A stretch of DNA of 64,000 bases from contig JAHCLG010000006.1 in assembly GCA_026125385.1 (NCBI GenBank), positions 48,295 through 112,294 of the forward strand, written 5' to 3'. Source of the stretch: Legionellales bacterium (GTDB lineage Bacteria > Pseudomonadota > Gammaproteobacteria > JAHCLG01). The notes beneath the pieces were generated by a model that did not search any database, was not told where the DNA came from, and was given only the letters and a program-made list of their open reading frames with translations. Position numbers and translations under genes: made by a program. Shown piece by piece: positions 17,333 through 25,854 of this stretch; the first letter of the stretch is position 1; the number at the start of each line of letters is the position of its first letter.

Positions 17333-18430
17333 TCACCCTGCTGCCGCTGTCATTGAAGGTGAATGATTATTAACCCCACTCTCAAGCGAGCAAGAAGTGT
17401 ATTTATTGAATTGCGATTGGGTGCGGCTGTTAAGCATGCCCATATATTCATAGCACACTAATTGTTGGGATTTCGTCATTTTACCGAGTAGTTGTTGACC
17501 CAACTGAATACCTTCGTCCGTATGAATAATACTGCTATTCGATTGTAGTGCGCGAATAAACGTTTCATAGGCTTGAGTGGAATTCATCTGATCAATCGTA
17601 TCGGTCACTAAATGCCAATGTTCTGGATTATTGAGATTTAAATCGCCAGTAGCCGCATAAAATAATAAATAGGCAAAGCGATCCACGGGATTATTTTCGA
17701 CAGTTTTAAGCCACGTATCGACTAAACTACTCACGACCGGATTCGTTGTCTGCGCTTCTTCAATTTCTTCTAGCACCGCATTGCTAGCATTACGGATAGA
17801 GTTTTGAGAAGGAACCGTTGCGACAGGCGCGGCTACTTGTTGTAATCCTTGCATCACCCGCATTTCATCCTGTTGAAATTGTTGCGCTAGCATATGAAAC
17901 ATGCAATCGCCGCCACCTGCATTTGGAAGTGTAGTACGTTGACCTTGATCATTGTGGACGACTAATTCCCAATGCCGGCCAATACCTTCTTGCACATTAC
18001 GGCTTTGTGTCCCAAAACAACCCACATCAATACGTAATCCGTGATAATTTTCTTGGGTGAAACCTGCATAAGGTGGGAGTGCTTCATTCATGAGGTGAGT
18101 GATGGTTTGATAGCCTAAAGCATGTGTAACCACATTCAACGCGGCATCATCTCCCGAATGACCTTGGCGTGTTAGGTTATGAATATATTGATTTAATTCG
18201 TGTTGAGAATTGAATTCTCGCAAACAGCGACCGGCAACCACGATGGCCAATTTGGAATTACGTTCTTGAATATAAAGATTTTCACGCAAAATTGCAGCCG
18301 TTAACTCGCGGACGGCTTGCTGCTGGCTCGATTGAGTGCGTAATAATTCAAGGTATTTTAGCCACCAAAGCTGTTGTTGTTGGGTGAGTTTGATATCGTG
18401 AAAGAACGATGGATAAAATTCATAAGCCAT
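17333..18430 (-). CDS. OTU-like cysteine protease candidate with permuted motif order
   Basis: The 365-residue protein contains GGGDCMFHMLAQQF (D175, C176), which resembles the OTU catalytic segment GDGNCLFHAL. GRHWELVVHN (H153) resembles the OTU histidine strand. In ordinary OTU enzymes the cysteine comes first; here the histidine segment precedes it by about 20 residues, as in circularly permuted bacterial OTU deubiquitinases. There is no signal peptide. AAGGAG precedes the ATG. A role as a ubiquitin-cutting effector injected into a host is an inference; no partner gene is adjacent. Confidence 0.55.
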   Translation of the reverse strand: MAYEFYPSFFHDIKLTQQQQLWWLKYLELLRTQSSQQQAVRELTAAILRENLYIQERNSKLAIVVAGRCLREFNSQHELNQYIHNLTRQGHSGDDAALNVVTHALGYQTITHLMNEALPPYAGFTQENYHGLRIDVGCFGTQSRNVQEGIGRHWELVVHNDQGQRTTLPNAGGGDCMFHMLAQQFQQDEMRVMQGLQQVAAPVATVPSQNSIRNASNAVLEEIEEAQTTNPVVSSLVDTWLKTVENNPVDRFAYLLFYAATGDLNLNNPEHWHLVTDTIDQMNSTQAYETFIRALQSNSSIIHTDEGIQLGQQLLGKMTKSQQLVCYEYMGMLNSRTQSQFNKYTSCSLESGVNNHSPSMTAAAG

Positions 18431-18621
18431 AAATCAACTCCTTAAGTTGAAGCATATTCCATCTGAGCGTGAAGAAATCCTTGAAAATTCTACAACGATT
18501 TTTATTAATATTGTTCGAATTGTATCATTATAAGCTTAAGGTTTTATTAAAAATAGCATCTTCCCTCATCCTGCGTTACACTGGTGGCTATCTTTTTTAG
18601 TTGAAGGACTCATTCGCAGCC

Positions 18622-18861
18622 ATGAGCACAAGCCTTAACCTTGAAGCCAGTTTGAAAAAACTCGAAAATATTGTTGAAACCATGGAAGCGGGTGATTTAT
18701 CGTTGGAGCAATCGCTCAAAAATTTTGAGCAGGGCGTAAAACTTATCCGCCAATGCCAAGATGCGCTCACGAAAGCGGAACAAAAAGTTCAAATTTTAAT
18801 GGAAGAAAATAGCGAATTACTCCTGGAAGAATTTATTACCGATGAGGATAACCCCGAGTGA
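18622..18861 (+). CDS. xseB: exodeoxyribonuclease VII small subunit
   Basis: XseB is the small helical subunit of the nuclease that degrades single-stranded DNA. SLKKLENIVETMEAGDLSLE is the family signature, followed by a second helix with KAEQKVQILMEE. The ATG at 18622 is preferred to the TTG at 18601, giving 79 residues. It overlaps ispA by 4 bases (GTGA), the usual gene order. The large subunit gene is not in the window. Confidence 0.92.
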   Translation: MSTSLNLEASLKKLENIVETMEAGDLSLEQSLKNFEQGVKLIRQCQDALTKAEQKVQILMEENSELLLEEFITDEDNPE

Positions 18862-19748
18862 GTGATTTTCAGCAATTTCGCCATAACCTGATCCAACGGG
18901 TTGATCAGATCCTCGATCGCTTTTTGCCCTCTATTCACTCCAGCCCTTCCCGTTTACATAATGCCATGCGTTACGCGGTATTAAATAATGGCAAACGCAT
19001 ACGCCCTATTCTGGTCTATTGCACAGGCATAGTGACTCACACCAATGATGATATCCTGGACACGATTGCTGCAACCATCGAATTGATCCACAGTTATTCG
19101 CTGGTTCATGATGATTTGCCTGCCATCGACAACGATGATTTGCGTCGCGGCCAACCGACGTGTCACAAAGCATTCGACGAAGCCACCGCCATTTTAGTCG
19201 GCGATGCTCTCCAAAACTTAGCGTTTCAAGTCTTAACGAATCTCGAGCATCCCAGTATTACACCAGAAACTCATTTGCGGTTATTAAAAATTTTAACCCG
19301 CGCCTGTGATACGACTGGCATGGTAGGTGGACAAGCAATTGATATTGCCGCTACTGGGAAAATTTTATCCCTAAGCGAATTAGAAGACATGCACCGCCGT
19401 AAAACGGGCGCGTTATTATCGGCCTGTGTCGAAATGGTGCTAGCCACCAGCACGTTAAATCCGCGACAACAACACACGCTCTTGCAATTTGGCCAATACA
19501 TTGGCTTAGCGTTTCAAATTCAAGATGATATTCTCGATGTGATTGGTAATACCGAATTATTAGGCAAACACATTGGGCAAGATCAAGCTCAACATAAAGC
19601 GACTTATCCTGCTTTACTGGGATTAGAACAGGCGAAAAATAAAGCGCAACAGGCGATCGATCTGGCCTTAAACGCATTAAACTTATTCGATGAACAAGCT
19701 GATCGTTTGCGAGAATTAAGTCGGTTTATTATTGAGCGCGATAATTAA
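18858..19748 (+). CDS. ispA: farnesyl diphosphate synthase (polyprenyl synthetase)
   Basis: IspA condenses isopentenyl and dimethylallyl diphosphates into farnesyl diphosphate for undecaprenyl phosphate and quinones. Both aspartate-rich motifs are visible: LVHDDLPAIDNDDLRRG and FQIQDDILD. GGKRIRP-type substrate binding appears as NNGKRIRPILVY. The GTG start overlaps the xseB stop. dxs follows after 66 bases, so this is the classical xseB-ispA-dxs operon. Confidence 0.95.
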   Translation: MSDFQQFRHNLIQRVDQILDRFLPSIHSSPSRLHNAMRYAVLNNGKRIRPILVYCTGIVTHTNDDILDTIAATIELIHSYSLVHDDLPAIDNDDLRRGQPTCHKAFDEATAILVGDALQNLAFQVLTNLEHPSITPETHLRLLKILTRACDTTGMVGGQAIDIAATGKILSLSELEDMHRRKTGALLSACVEMVLATSTLNPRQQHTLLQFGQYIGLAFQIQDDILDVIGNTELLGKHIGQDQAQHKATYPALLGLEQAKNKAQQAIDLALNALNLFDEQADRLRELSRFIIERDN

Positions 19749-19814
19749 TACTTGCAAGCGCTAAATAAATCATCGATCATGTGCAACTTATTATAGTAAT
19801 GACCGTTAATTATC

Positions 19815-21707
19815 ATGGACCCTAAGCAATTTAAATTATTACATACTATTAACACCCCAGCCGATTTGCGTACCCTTTCGCGTGCCGATCTACCCGCCTT
19901 ATGCGCTGAAATTCGCGAATGGATTTATACCAGTTTAAATCAATGCGGTGGGCATTTTGCGGCAAGTTTGGGCGTCGTTGAATTAACGGTGGCTCTGCAC
20001 ACGGTGTTTAACACGCCCGTTGATCAATTAATTTGGGATGTGGGTCATCAAGCTTATGTTCATAAAATTTTAACGGGGCGCAAAGAATTACTCTCGACCA
20101 TTCGCCAAACGCACGGCCTTGCGCCGTTTCCTAAACGCGAAGAAAGTCAGTTTGATGCGTTTGGCGTTGGGCATTCTAGTACGTCAATTAGTGCCGCCTT
20201 AGGCATGGCCATTGCCGCTAAACTCGATAAAAGTGAACGCCACTCTATTGCCGTGATTGGCGATGGCGCCATGACCGCCGGCATGGCCTTCGAAGCCTTA
20301 AATCATGCAGGCCACACCGATGCGAATTTAATCGTGATTTTAAACGATAATGATATGTCTATTTCCAATAATGTCGGTGCGCTTTCACAACATTTTACTA
20401 AAATGCTCAGTGGCTCCACTTATGCGAAATTGCGCGAGCATGGCAAAAAGATATTAAACCTCATGCCAAGCCCCATGCGTGACTTAGTGAAACACACGGA
20501 GTCTCAAGTAAAAGAATTAATGACCGAAGGCGTGGGTAATTTATTCGAAGCCTTAGGGTTTGATTATAGCGGTCCCATTGATGGACATGATGTTGATTTA
20601 CTCTTAACCGTACTCAGTTCCTTAAAACATAAAAAAGGCCCACGCTTATTGCACGTGATTACTCAAAAAGGTAAAGGCTATTATCCGGCTGAATGCGATC
20701 CAATTGAATATCATGCGGTAAAACCTGGATTTTATCAGCGCGAAAAAAAATCCAGCAAACCTTCTGCACCTACGTATTCTAATATTTTTGGACAATGGTT
20801 GTGTGATATTGCTGCGCTTGATGAACGGATTGTGGGAATCACACCTGCCATGCGCGAAGGTTCCGATTTAATTCAATTTTCCCAAGAGTATCCCGAGCGC
20901 TATATGGATGTCGCCATTGCTGAACAACATAGTGTAACTTTAGCAGCGGGCTTAGCCTGTCAAGGCAAAAAGCCGATTGTGGCGATTTACTCAACCTTTT
21001 TACAACGCGCCTACGATCAACTCATTCACGACGTTGCTTTGCAAAATTTACCGGTGGTCTTTGCACTGGATAGAGCAGGAATTGTGGGGGGCGATGGTAG
21101 CACCCATAACGGCGCATTTGATTTAGCATTTTTACGCTGTATTCCCAATATTATGATCATGGCACCTGCCGATGAAAATGAAATGCGACAAATGCTTTAT
21201 ACAGCCTATAAACAATCATCACCCGTCTGCGTGCGTTATCCGCGCGGAACGGGGCCTGGTATTGCCATCGAAAAAAATATGCGTGAACTCCCCATTGGCA
21301 AAGCCGAAATTAAACGTCAAGGTAAAAAAATTGCCCTACTCGCCTTTGGCTCGATGGTTTATCCCTTAATTCCCATCGCAGAAGAATTAAATGCCACGTT
21401 AATTAATATGCGATTTGTTAAACCACTCGATCAATTATTAATTATTCATCTTGCCAAAACTCACGATTTAATCGTCACCATTGAAGAAAACTCCGTGATG
21501 GGAGGCGCTGGCAGTGGAGTAAATGAAGTGCTGGCTAAAACAAAATGTTTAGTTCCCGTATTAAATATCGGCTTAACCGATGAATTTATTGAACATGGCG
21601 ATCCTCACGAACTCTTAGCAGAAAATGGTTTGCATCCTGAAACGATCAAACAAAAAATTCTCCAATTTTCCCAACGCCAAATTGCCCAGCATATTGAGGC
21701 TGTCTAA
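19815..21707 (+). CDS. dxs: 1-deoxy-D-xylulose-5-phosphate synthase
   Basis: Dxs joins pyruvate and glyceraldehyde 3-phosphate, using thiamine diphosphate, in the first step of the MEP isoprenoid pathway. The thiamine-binding motif [18 protein letters not shown], the early histidine in [15 protein letters not shown] and the transketolase-like [13 protein letters not shown] are intact. The length of 630 residues is normal. ispE at 42.4 kb belongs to the same pathway. Confidence 0.96.
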   Translation: MDPKQFKLLHTINTPADLRTLSRADLPALCAEIREWIYTSLNQCGGHFAASLGVVELTVALHTVFNTPVDQLIWDVGHQAYVHKILTGRKELLSTIRQTHGLAPFPKREESQFDAFGVGHSSTSISAALGMAIAAKLDKSERHSIAVIGDGAMTAGMAFEALNHAGHTDANLIVILNDNDMSISNNVGALSQHFTKMLSGSTYAKLREHGKKILNLMPSPMRDLVKHTESQVKELMTEGVGNLFEALGFDYSGPIDGHDVDLLLTVLSSLKHKKGPRLLHVITQKGKGYYPAECDPIEYHAVKPGFYQREKKSSKPSAPTYSNIFGQWLCDIAALDERIVGITPAMREGSDLIQFSQEYPERYMDVAIAEQHSVTLAAGLACQGKKPIVAIYSTFLQRAYDQLIHDVALQNLPVVFALDRAGIVGGDGSTHNGAFDLAFLRCIPNIMIMAPADENEMRQMLYTAYKQSSPVCVRYPRGTGPGIAIEKNMRELPIGKAEIKRQGKKIALLAFGSMVYPLIPIAEELNATLINMRFVKPLDQLLIIHLAKTHDLIVTIEENSVMGGAGSGVNEVLAKTKCLVPVLNIGLTDEFIEHGDPHELLAENGLHPETIKQKILQFSQRQIAQHIEAV

Positions 21708-21737
21708 TTTTTTTAGTATGAGTAGATGAGAGAAACA

Positions 21738-22073
21738 ATGAATACCAACTTAAAAAAAATCCAAGATCAATTATGTGCTTTTATTTGTCAGTCAATGCAG
21801 GAACAATATACGGATGAAAATAGAATTATTTTTCCTAATCACATCAATTACATTTCGATTGAAAAAATTAATAGCACTAGAACGGAACACAAATACTGCA
21901 TTTCTGTCTCTGGCTCTCTAGAGGATATTGAAAGAAACAATGTTAGAGATCATATGGTATCACTATTTAATTCATTAACTATAAGACCCCAATTAAAGAA
22001 AAAAAATTTCGCATTTCCCTCTGTGCCAGCGCCAGTGAGACAAAAATCCGTTAAGATTATAAGAACTTTGTAG
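21738..22073 (+). CDS. hypothetical protein next to the IS3 element
   Basis: A 111-residue protein that I do not recognise, with no signal peptide or membrane segment. Its C-terminal part is basic (QLKKKNFAFPSVPAPVRQKS). The stop codon abuts the left end of the IS3 element, so the natural gene may have been longer. The fragment at 23662-23781 could be its 3' remainder, but nothing in the sequence proves that. The ATG at 21738 is preceded by GAGAG; an alternative ATG lies at 21726. Confidence 0.45.
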   Translation: MNTNLKKIQDQLCAFICQSMQEQYTDENRIIFPNHINYISIEKINSTRTEHKYCISVSGSLEDIERNNVRDHMVSLFNSLTIRPQLKKKNFAFPSVPAPVRQKSVKIIRTL

Positions 22074-22094
22074 GGTGGTAAGGAACAATGAAAA

Positions 22095-22586
22095 ATGACC
22101 ACAAAAAAACGAACACTGGCACAAGAAGAGGACTTTCCTCAAACTGCTGATGTTTTGCCTGAAGGCCGTAGGCCGCAAGGCGAAACATCAGCGGCGGCGC
22201 CACAAACTACACCGACTGACATTGCTGATGTGCAAGTAAAAGTGCCGCGACGTTCATCCCGCCGCAAATTTAGTACGGACTATAAATTAAAAATATTAGA
22301 AGCTTATGATGCGTGTGATAACGCTTTAGCCCGAGGTGCATTACTGCGCAAAGAGGCCTTATATTCCTCTAGGATCAGCACTTGGAAAAAGCAATTACAC
22401 AATGGGCGATCCGTGACTAAAAAAACACCCAAATCAATTTTGTTACACCAGCAACAAGAGCGTGAAATTGCGGCACTTAAAAAGAAATTGGCGCAAGCAG
22501 AAGCGATCATTGATATTCAAAAAAAAGTCTCGCAATTGCTTTCACTGAACGTCCTCAATCACGAAGAGAGCGAGACGAAATCATGA
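22095..22586 (+). CDS. IS3-family transposase OrfA with palindrome-encoded N-terminal segment
   Basis: OrfA carries the DNA-binding part of the transposase. RRKFSTDYKLKILEAYDAC begins the helix-turn-helix, LLRKEALYSSRISTWKKQ is the typical second half, and the C-terminal helix (about 113-150) is a leucine-zipper-like coiled coil. The first 50 residues are an unusual extension containing the translation of a 47-base palindrome at 22146-22192. The stop overlaps the orfB start (ATGA), in a frame consistent with coupled translation rather than a large fusion. Confidence 0.85.
   Translation: MTTKKRTLAQEEDFPQTADVLPEGRRPQGETSAAAPQTTPTDIADVQVKVPRRSSRRKFSTDYKLKILEAYDACDNALARGALLRKEALYSSRISTWKKQLHNGRSVTKKTPKSILLHQQQEREIAALKKKLAQAEAIIDIQKKVSQLLSLNVLNHEESETKS
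22146..22192. repeat. palindromic element inside transposase orfA
   Basis: GCTGATGTTT at 22146 pairs with AAACATCAGC ending at 22192; inside, GCCT and GGCC pair with GGCC and AGGC around a GTA loop. It lies in frame in the non-conserved N-terminus of OrfA. This recalls the palindromic elements that insert into reading frames in Rickettsia, although no sequence relation to those is claimed. Confidence 0.75.
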
Positions 22587-23611
22587 GTTACATTAAACAA
22601 CTTTCAACACAAAAAGAGATTGCACTGACAACATTATGCGATAGCTTGCAAATATCACGGGCAACGCTTTATCGAAATCAAGAAAACAATTTGCAACCGC
22701 TAACAAACGCACCGCTAAAACCACATAATGCGATGAGTGATGAAGAGCGGCAAACGATCTTGGATGTATTGCATAGCGAACGATTTATGGATTGTACCCC
22801 CTACGATGTTTTTTATACCTTGCTGGATGAGGGGCAATATATTGGCTCAATCCGCAGCCTGTATCGGGTTTTATTGCAAGCCGGTGGGTCCAACGACCGA
22901 CGTCAACAGCGGCGCCATCGAGATGCTGTGAAACCCGAGCTGATTGCCACACGGCCTAATGAAGTTTGGTCGTGGGACATCACCAAATGTTTAAGCGTTA
23001 ATCGACTGGAATATTATCATTTATACGTCATTCTCGATATTTTTAGCCGTTATGTTGTCGGTTGGATGTTGGCTGAACGCGAGTGCCAACATCTTGCAAA
23101 AATATTAATCCAAAAAACCACCTTAAAATACGGGATACAACCAGGACAATTAACGATCCATTCTGATAATGGCCCTAGCATGCGTTCACAGACCGTCGCT
23201 ACATTACTCGATAAAATCGGTGTTTCAAAAACACATAACAGGCCTTATACCAGTAATGATAATCCTTTTTCAGAGTCACAGTTTAAAACATTAAAATATT
23301 GCCCTCAATTTCCTGAGCGTTTTGAGTCATTAGCGCACGCAGAAAAATTTTGTAGGGATTTTTTCCAATGGTATAACAATGAACATTATCATTCTGGTAT
23401 TTTATTTTTAAAACCGATCAGCGTGCACCGTGGACAAGCTGAGCCTATTTTGCAAAATCGATATAAGGTATTATTACAAGCTTATGAAAATAATCCTGCT
23501 CGCTTTAATAACAAAATACCCACATTAAAAAAATTAAAGCCCGTTTATATTAATCCGCCCAGCGATGGTTATGAAAAATCTTATTTACAACAGGGGGAAT
23601 TTATGGTGTAA
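22583..23611 (+). CDS. IS3-family transposase OrfB (DDE integrase)
   Basis: OrfB is the catalytic subunit. The rve integrase core holds an intact DDE triad: first Asp in VWSWDITKCL, second in TIHSDNGPSM, and Glu in NPFSESQFKTLK with the following lysine typical of IS3. The length of 342 residues is normal and there is no internal stop, so the element may still be active. The start ATG overlaps the orfA stop. Confidence 0.92.
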   Translation: MSYIKQLSTQKEIALTTLCDSLQISRATLYRNQENNLQPLTNAPLKPHNAMSDEERQTILDVLHSERFMDCTPYDVFYTLLDEGQYIGSIRSLYRVLLQAGGSNDRRQQRRHRDAVKPELIATRPNEVWSWDITKCLSVNRLEYYHLYVILDIFSRYVVGWMLAERECQHLAKILIQKTTLKYGIQPGQLTIHSDNGPSMRSQTVATLLDKIGVSKTHNRPYTSNDNPFSESQFKTLKYCPQFPERFESLAHAEKFCRDFFQWYNNEHYHSGILFLKPISVHRGQAEPILQNRYKVLLQAYENNPARFNNKIPTLKKLKPVYINPPSDGYEKSYLQQGEFMV

Positions 23612-23661
23612 TTTTTGCTCTTATCTCAAGTCAAATTTTGTCTCATTTCCGCTGACACATT

Positions 23662-23781
23662 CCGTTTAATTATTATTTAACTCCTGATGGGTTTAATACC
23701 TTGGCGAGCCATATTGCTAATAATTTGAATAATAATGCTGCTCAAGAATCCTCTAAAAAACTCTCTTGCAACATTCTTTAG
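23662..23781 (+). pseudogene. 3' gene fragment ending in a CaaX-like motif
   Basis: Immediately right of the IS, an open frame without a start reads FNYYLTPDGFNTLASHIANN and ends SKKLSCNIL followed by TAG. Its upstream part has been lost or displaced by the insertion. The last four residues, CNIL after two lysines, match a eukaryotic prenylation (CaaX) signal, used by some Legionella effectors to anchor in host membranes. The parent gene is not recognised. Confidence 0.5.
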
Positions 23782-23809
23782 TAATTATATTTAACTAGGT
23801 TATTAAACT

Positions 23810-23983
23810 TCAGCATAGAATAATTATAAACATACCCCAACCCAACCTATCCAAATAATATTTATAAGTTGAGTCAAGCACACCATAGTGATCGTGTAAA
23901 TAACAGACCCAATCTTTTTCTTGTAATAGATCAAGCGCACGTTTACCGTGCTTTGGGGTAAGTTCACCCTCATTAAAAAATGC
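23810..23983 (-). pseudogene. unrecognised gene relic
   Basis: A 57-codon open stretch without start codon reads, in part, NEGELTPKHGKRALDLLQEK and WVCYLHDHYGVLDSTYKYYL. The composition looks like real protein rather than a chance frame, but I cannot assign a family. Stops precede it in the same frame. It may be part of the same decayed gene as the ATPase relic 40 bases upstream on the same strand. Confidence 0.4.
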
Positions 23984-24021
23984 TTACTAAAGGGTTTATC
24001 GGTGGGATTGAAACACAATAT

Positions 24022-24201
24022 TTAAGGATATTTTTTATCGTCGATAACTTTTTTTATTAATGACGTTTTGCCGAATCAACGCGGAGCCACTAACACCGTA
24101 TGCTGTCCCTCTTCCATCGCCGCGATTAATGCTTTGCATTCACGCAAGCGATCATAAAACGCATCGCCAAAAGCAATGCCCGCCGGGAAAAGTTTAGTCA
24201 T
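24022..24201 (-). pseudogene. relic of an AAA ATPase with a nonsense codon in Walker A
   Basis: From the ATG at 24201 the frame reads MTKLFPAGIAFGDAFYDRLR, then HTVLVAPR, a TGA at 24076-24078, then FGKTSLIKKVIDDKKYP and a stop at 24022. Relatives read APRRFGKTSL, so a CGA arginine has become TGA. The rest of the ATPase is missing. The intact protein at 16118-17257 has the equivalent TLIVAPRRYGKSSL, so the two are probably the same broad family. Confidence 0.75.
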
Positions 24202-24339
24202 GGCAAGTTTCCTTTTTCAGTGAATTACTTACTACCGATTTCCAATGTTAAGCTTCCGTTTTTTGGAAATTAAATCATGGAAACCATTATTAGGAAACCT
24301 TGTCTGGTTTTAGCGAGGTAGCCGCACCTCAACGCCCGC

Positions 24340-24457
24340 TAAGAGCCTGTGCAAAATCTCCAAACTTGGGTTAGAAAACGTTGATTTTTGCGCACCGGAG
24401 TAGAGAATATCAGTAATTTATGACCTAGATGGGCGTTTTTGAACAGACTCTAAGCGC
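24340..24457. repeat. AGAGCCTGTKCAAA element, copy 1
   Basis: The left end TAAGAGCCTGTGCAAAATC (from 24340) is mirrored by TTTTTGAACAGACTCTAAG (ending near 24454), making terminal inverted repeats of about 17 bases with three differences. A second copy is at 33429-33545. Such ends resemble IS5-type termini, so this may be a small non-autonomous element. It fills much of the gap before hemL; the rest (24202-24339) shows nothing recognisable. Confidence 0.6.
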
Positions 24458-24549
24458 GTTTGTCTATTAATTCTGGGTCAAAAAAGCACTTGGACTCTCT
24501 ACTTTTTTAGCCTATAGTTGGCTTTTTGTAAGTAAGAGGCAAGACCATC

Positions 24550-25842
24550 GTGTTTGAAAAATCTATCGAATTATATCGAAAAGCCTGTGAAGTTATCCCT
24601 GCTGGCGTCAATTCGCCCGTGCGTGCATTTGGCGGTGTAGGCGGCAATCCTATTTTCATCAACCATGGTGAAGGCGCTTTTTTAGTCGACGTAGATAATA
24701 ACCGTTATCTCGATTATGTGGCTTCGTGGGGCCCGTTAATTTTAGGTCATGCTCACCCTGAAGTAGTCGATGCTATGATTACCACCATTCATTCAGGTAC
24801 CAGTTTTGGCGCTCCCACTGAACTTGAAATTCGCTTGGCTGAAAAAATCGTTGAGTTGATCCCAAGCGTTGAAAAAATTCGCATGATTAATTCGGGTACC
24901 GAAGCTGCAATGACTGCCATTCGTTTAGCACGTGGTTATACGGGGCGTAATAAAATTATTAAGTTTATTGGCTGTTATCACGGACATGCCGATGCTTTAT
25001 TAGTAAAAGCGGGTTCAGGAGCATTAACCTTTGGCGTGCCGAATTCTGCCGGCGTTCCAAACGGTGTTACCGAAGACACGTTGCTGGCTAATTTTAATGA
25101 TTTAACCACGGTGACTAAATTATTTGAACACTATGGCAACGATATTGCGGCTGTATTAGTTGAACCCGTGGCAGGCAATATGAATTGTGTTTTACCTGTT
25201 CCTGGATTTTTAGAAGGCTTGCGCGAATTATGTGATCACTATTCCAGCGTACTCGTTTTTGATGAAGTGATGACTGGTTTTCGCGTAGGATTAGGCGGCG
25301 CACAACACCGTTTTAATGTGCGACCTGATTTATCCTTATTTGCCAAAGTCATTGGTGGAGGGATGCCCGTGGGTGCGGTGGGTGGTCGTCGCGAAATCAT
25401 GGATTCTCTTGCCCCACTGGGTGCTGTTTATCAAGCCGGTACCTTATCCGGTAATCCCTTGGCGATGACGGCAGGTTTAAAAACCTTGGAAATAATCAGC
25501 CGCAACGGTTTCTTTACCGAGTTAGAAAATAAAACCATTCAGTTAACCGATGGTTTAATGCAACGCGCGCAATATTTTGATATCCCTTTTCAATGCACGC
25601 AAATCGGCAGTATGTTTGGTTTATTTTTCACAGATAACTCTGTGATTAATACGTTTGATCATGTGCAGGCCTGTAATATTAATCATTACCGCTATTTCTT
25701 TCACAGCATGATTAAAAAGGGTTTTTATTTTGCACCATCGGCTTTTGAGGTGGGTTTTATGTCTTGTATTCATAGCGAACAAAATATTTTAGATACCCTC
25801 GATGCTGCTGAGACGACTTTTGCTGAAATGGCAAAACTATAA
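24550..25842 (+). CDS. hemL: glutamate-1-semialdehyde 2,1-aminomutase
   Basis: HemL converts glutamate-1-semialdehyde to 5-aminolevulinate, the step after HemA (39195-40451) in C5 haem synthesis. The PLP lysine is in LFAKVIGGGMPVGAVGGR, near residue 265. The start of the protein, IPAGVNSPVRAFGGVGGNP, is characteristic. The start codon is GTG with AGAGG upstream. At 430 residues it is full length. The PfkB kinase gene follows after 12 bases. Confidence 0.96.
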   Translation: MFEKSIELYRKACEVIPAGVNSPVRAFGGVGGNPIFINHGEGAFLVDVDNNRYLDYVASWGPLILGHAHPEVVDAMITTIHSGTSFGAPTELEIRLAEKIVELIPSVEKIRMINSGTEAAMTAIRLARGYTGRNKIIKFIGCYHGHADALLVKAGSGALTFGVPNSAGVPNGVTEDTLLANFNDLTTVTKLFEHYGNDIAAVLVEPVAGNMNCVLPVPGFLEGLRELCDHYSSVLVFDEVMTGFRVGLGGAQHRFNVRPDLSLFAKVIGGGMPVGAVGGRREIMDSLAPLGAVYQAGTLSGNPLAMTAGLKTLEIISRNGFFTELENKTIQLTDGLMQRAQYFDIPFQCTQIGSMFGLFFTDNSVINTFDHVQACNINHYRYFFHSMIKKGFYFAPSAFEVGFMSCIHSEQNILDTLDAAETTFAEMAKL

Positions 25843-25854
25843 GGAACTAATTTC

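Larger units (their letters stand above)
22075..23660 (+). mobile_element. IS3-family insertion sequence
   Basis: The element contains overlapping orfA and orfB, as expected for IS3. The right end is estimated at about 23660 from GTCTCATTTCCGCTGACAC, whose complement begins TGTCAGCGGAAATGAGAC. The left end is estimated near 22075, where GGTAAGGAACAATGA is a weak partner. The left inverted repeat is poorly preserved, so boundaries are approximate, and no target duplication could be confirmed. It splits an accessory region in which at least three gene relics follow. Confidence 0.75.

Noticed and set aside
24550..25842. hemL product as the missing CqsA/LqsA autoinducer synthase
   Set aside because: It is a PLP enzyme, but its motifs are clearly those of glutamate-1-semialdehyde aminomutase, not the CqsA acyltransferase type.
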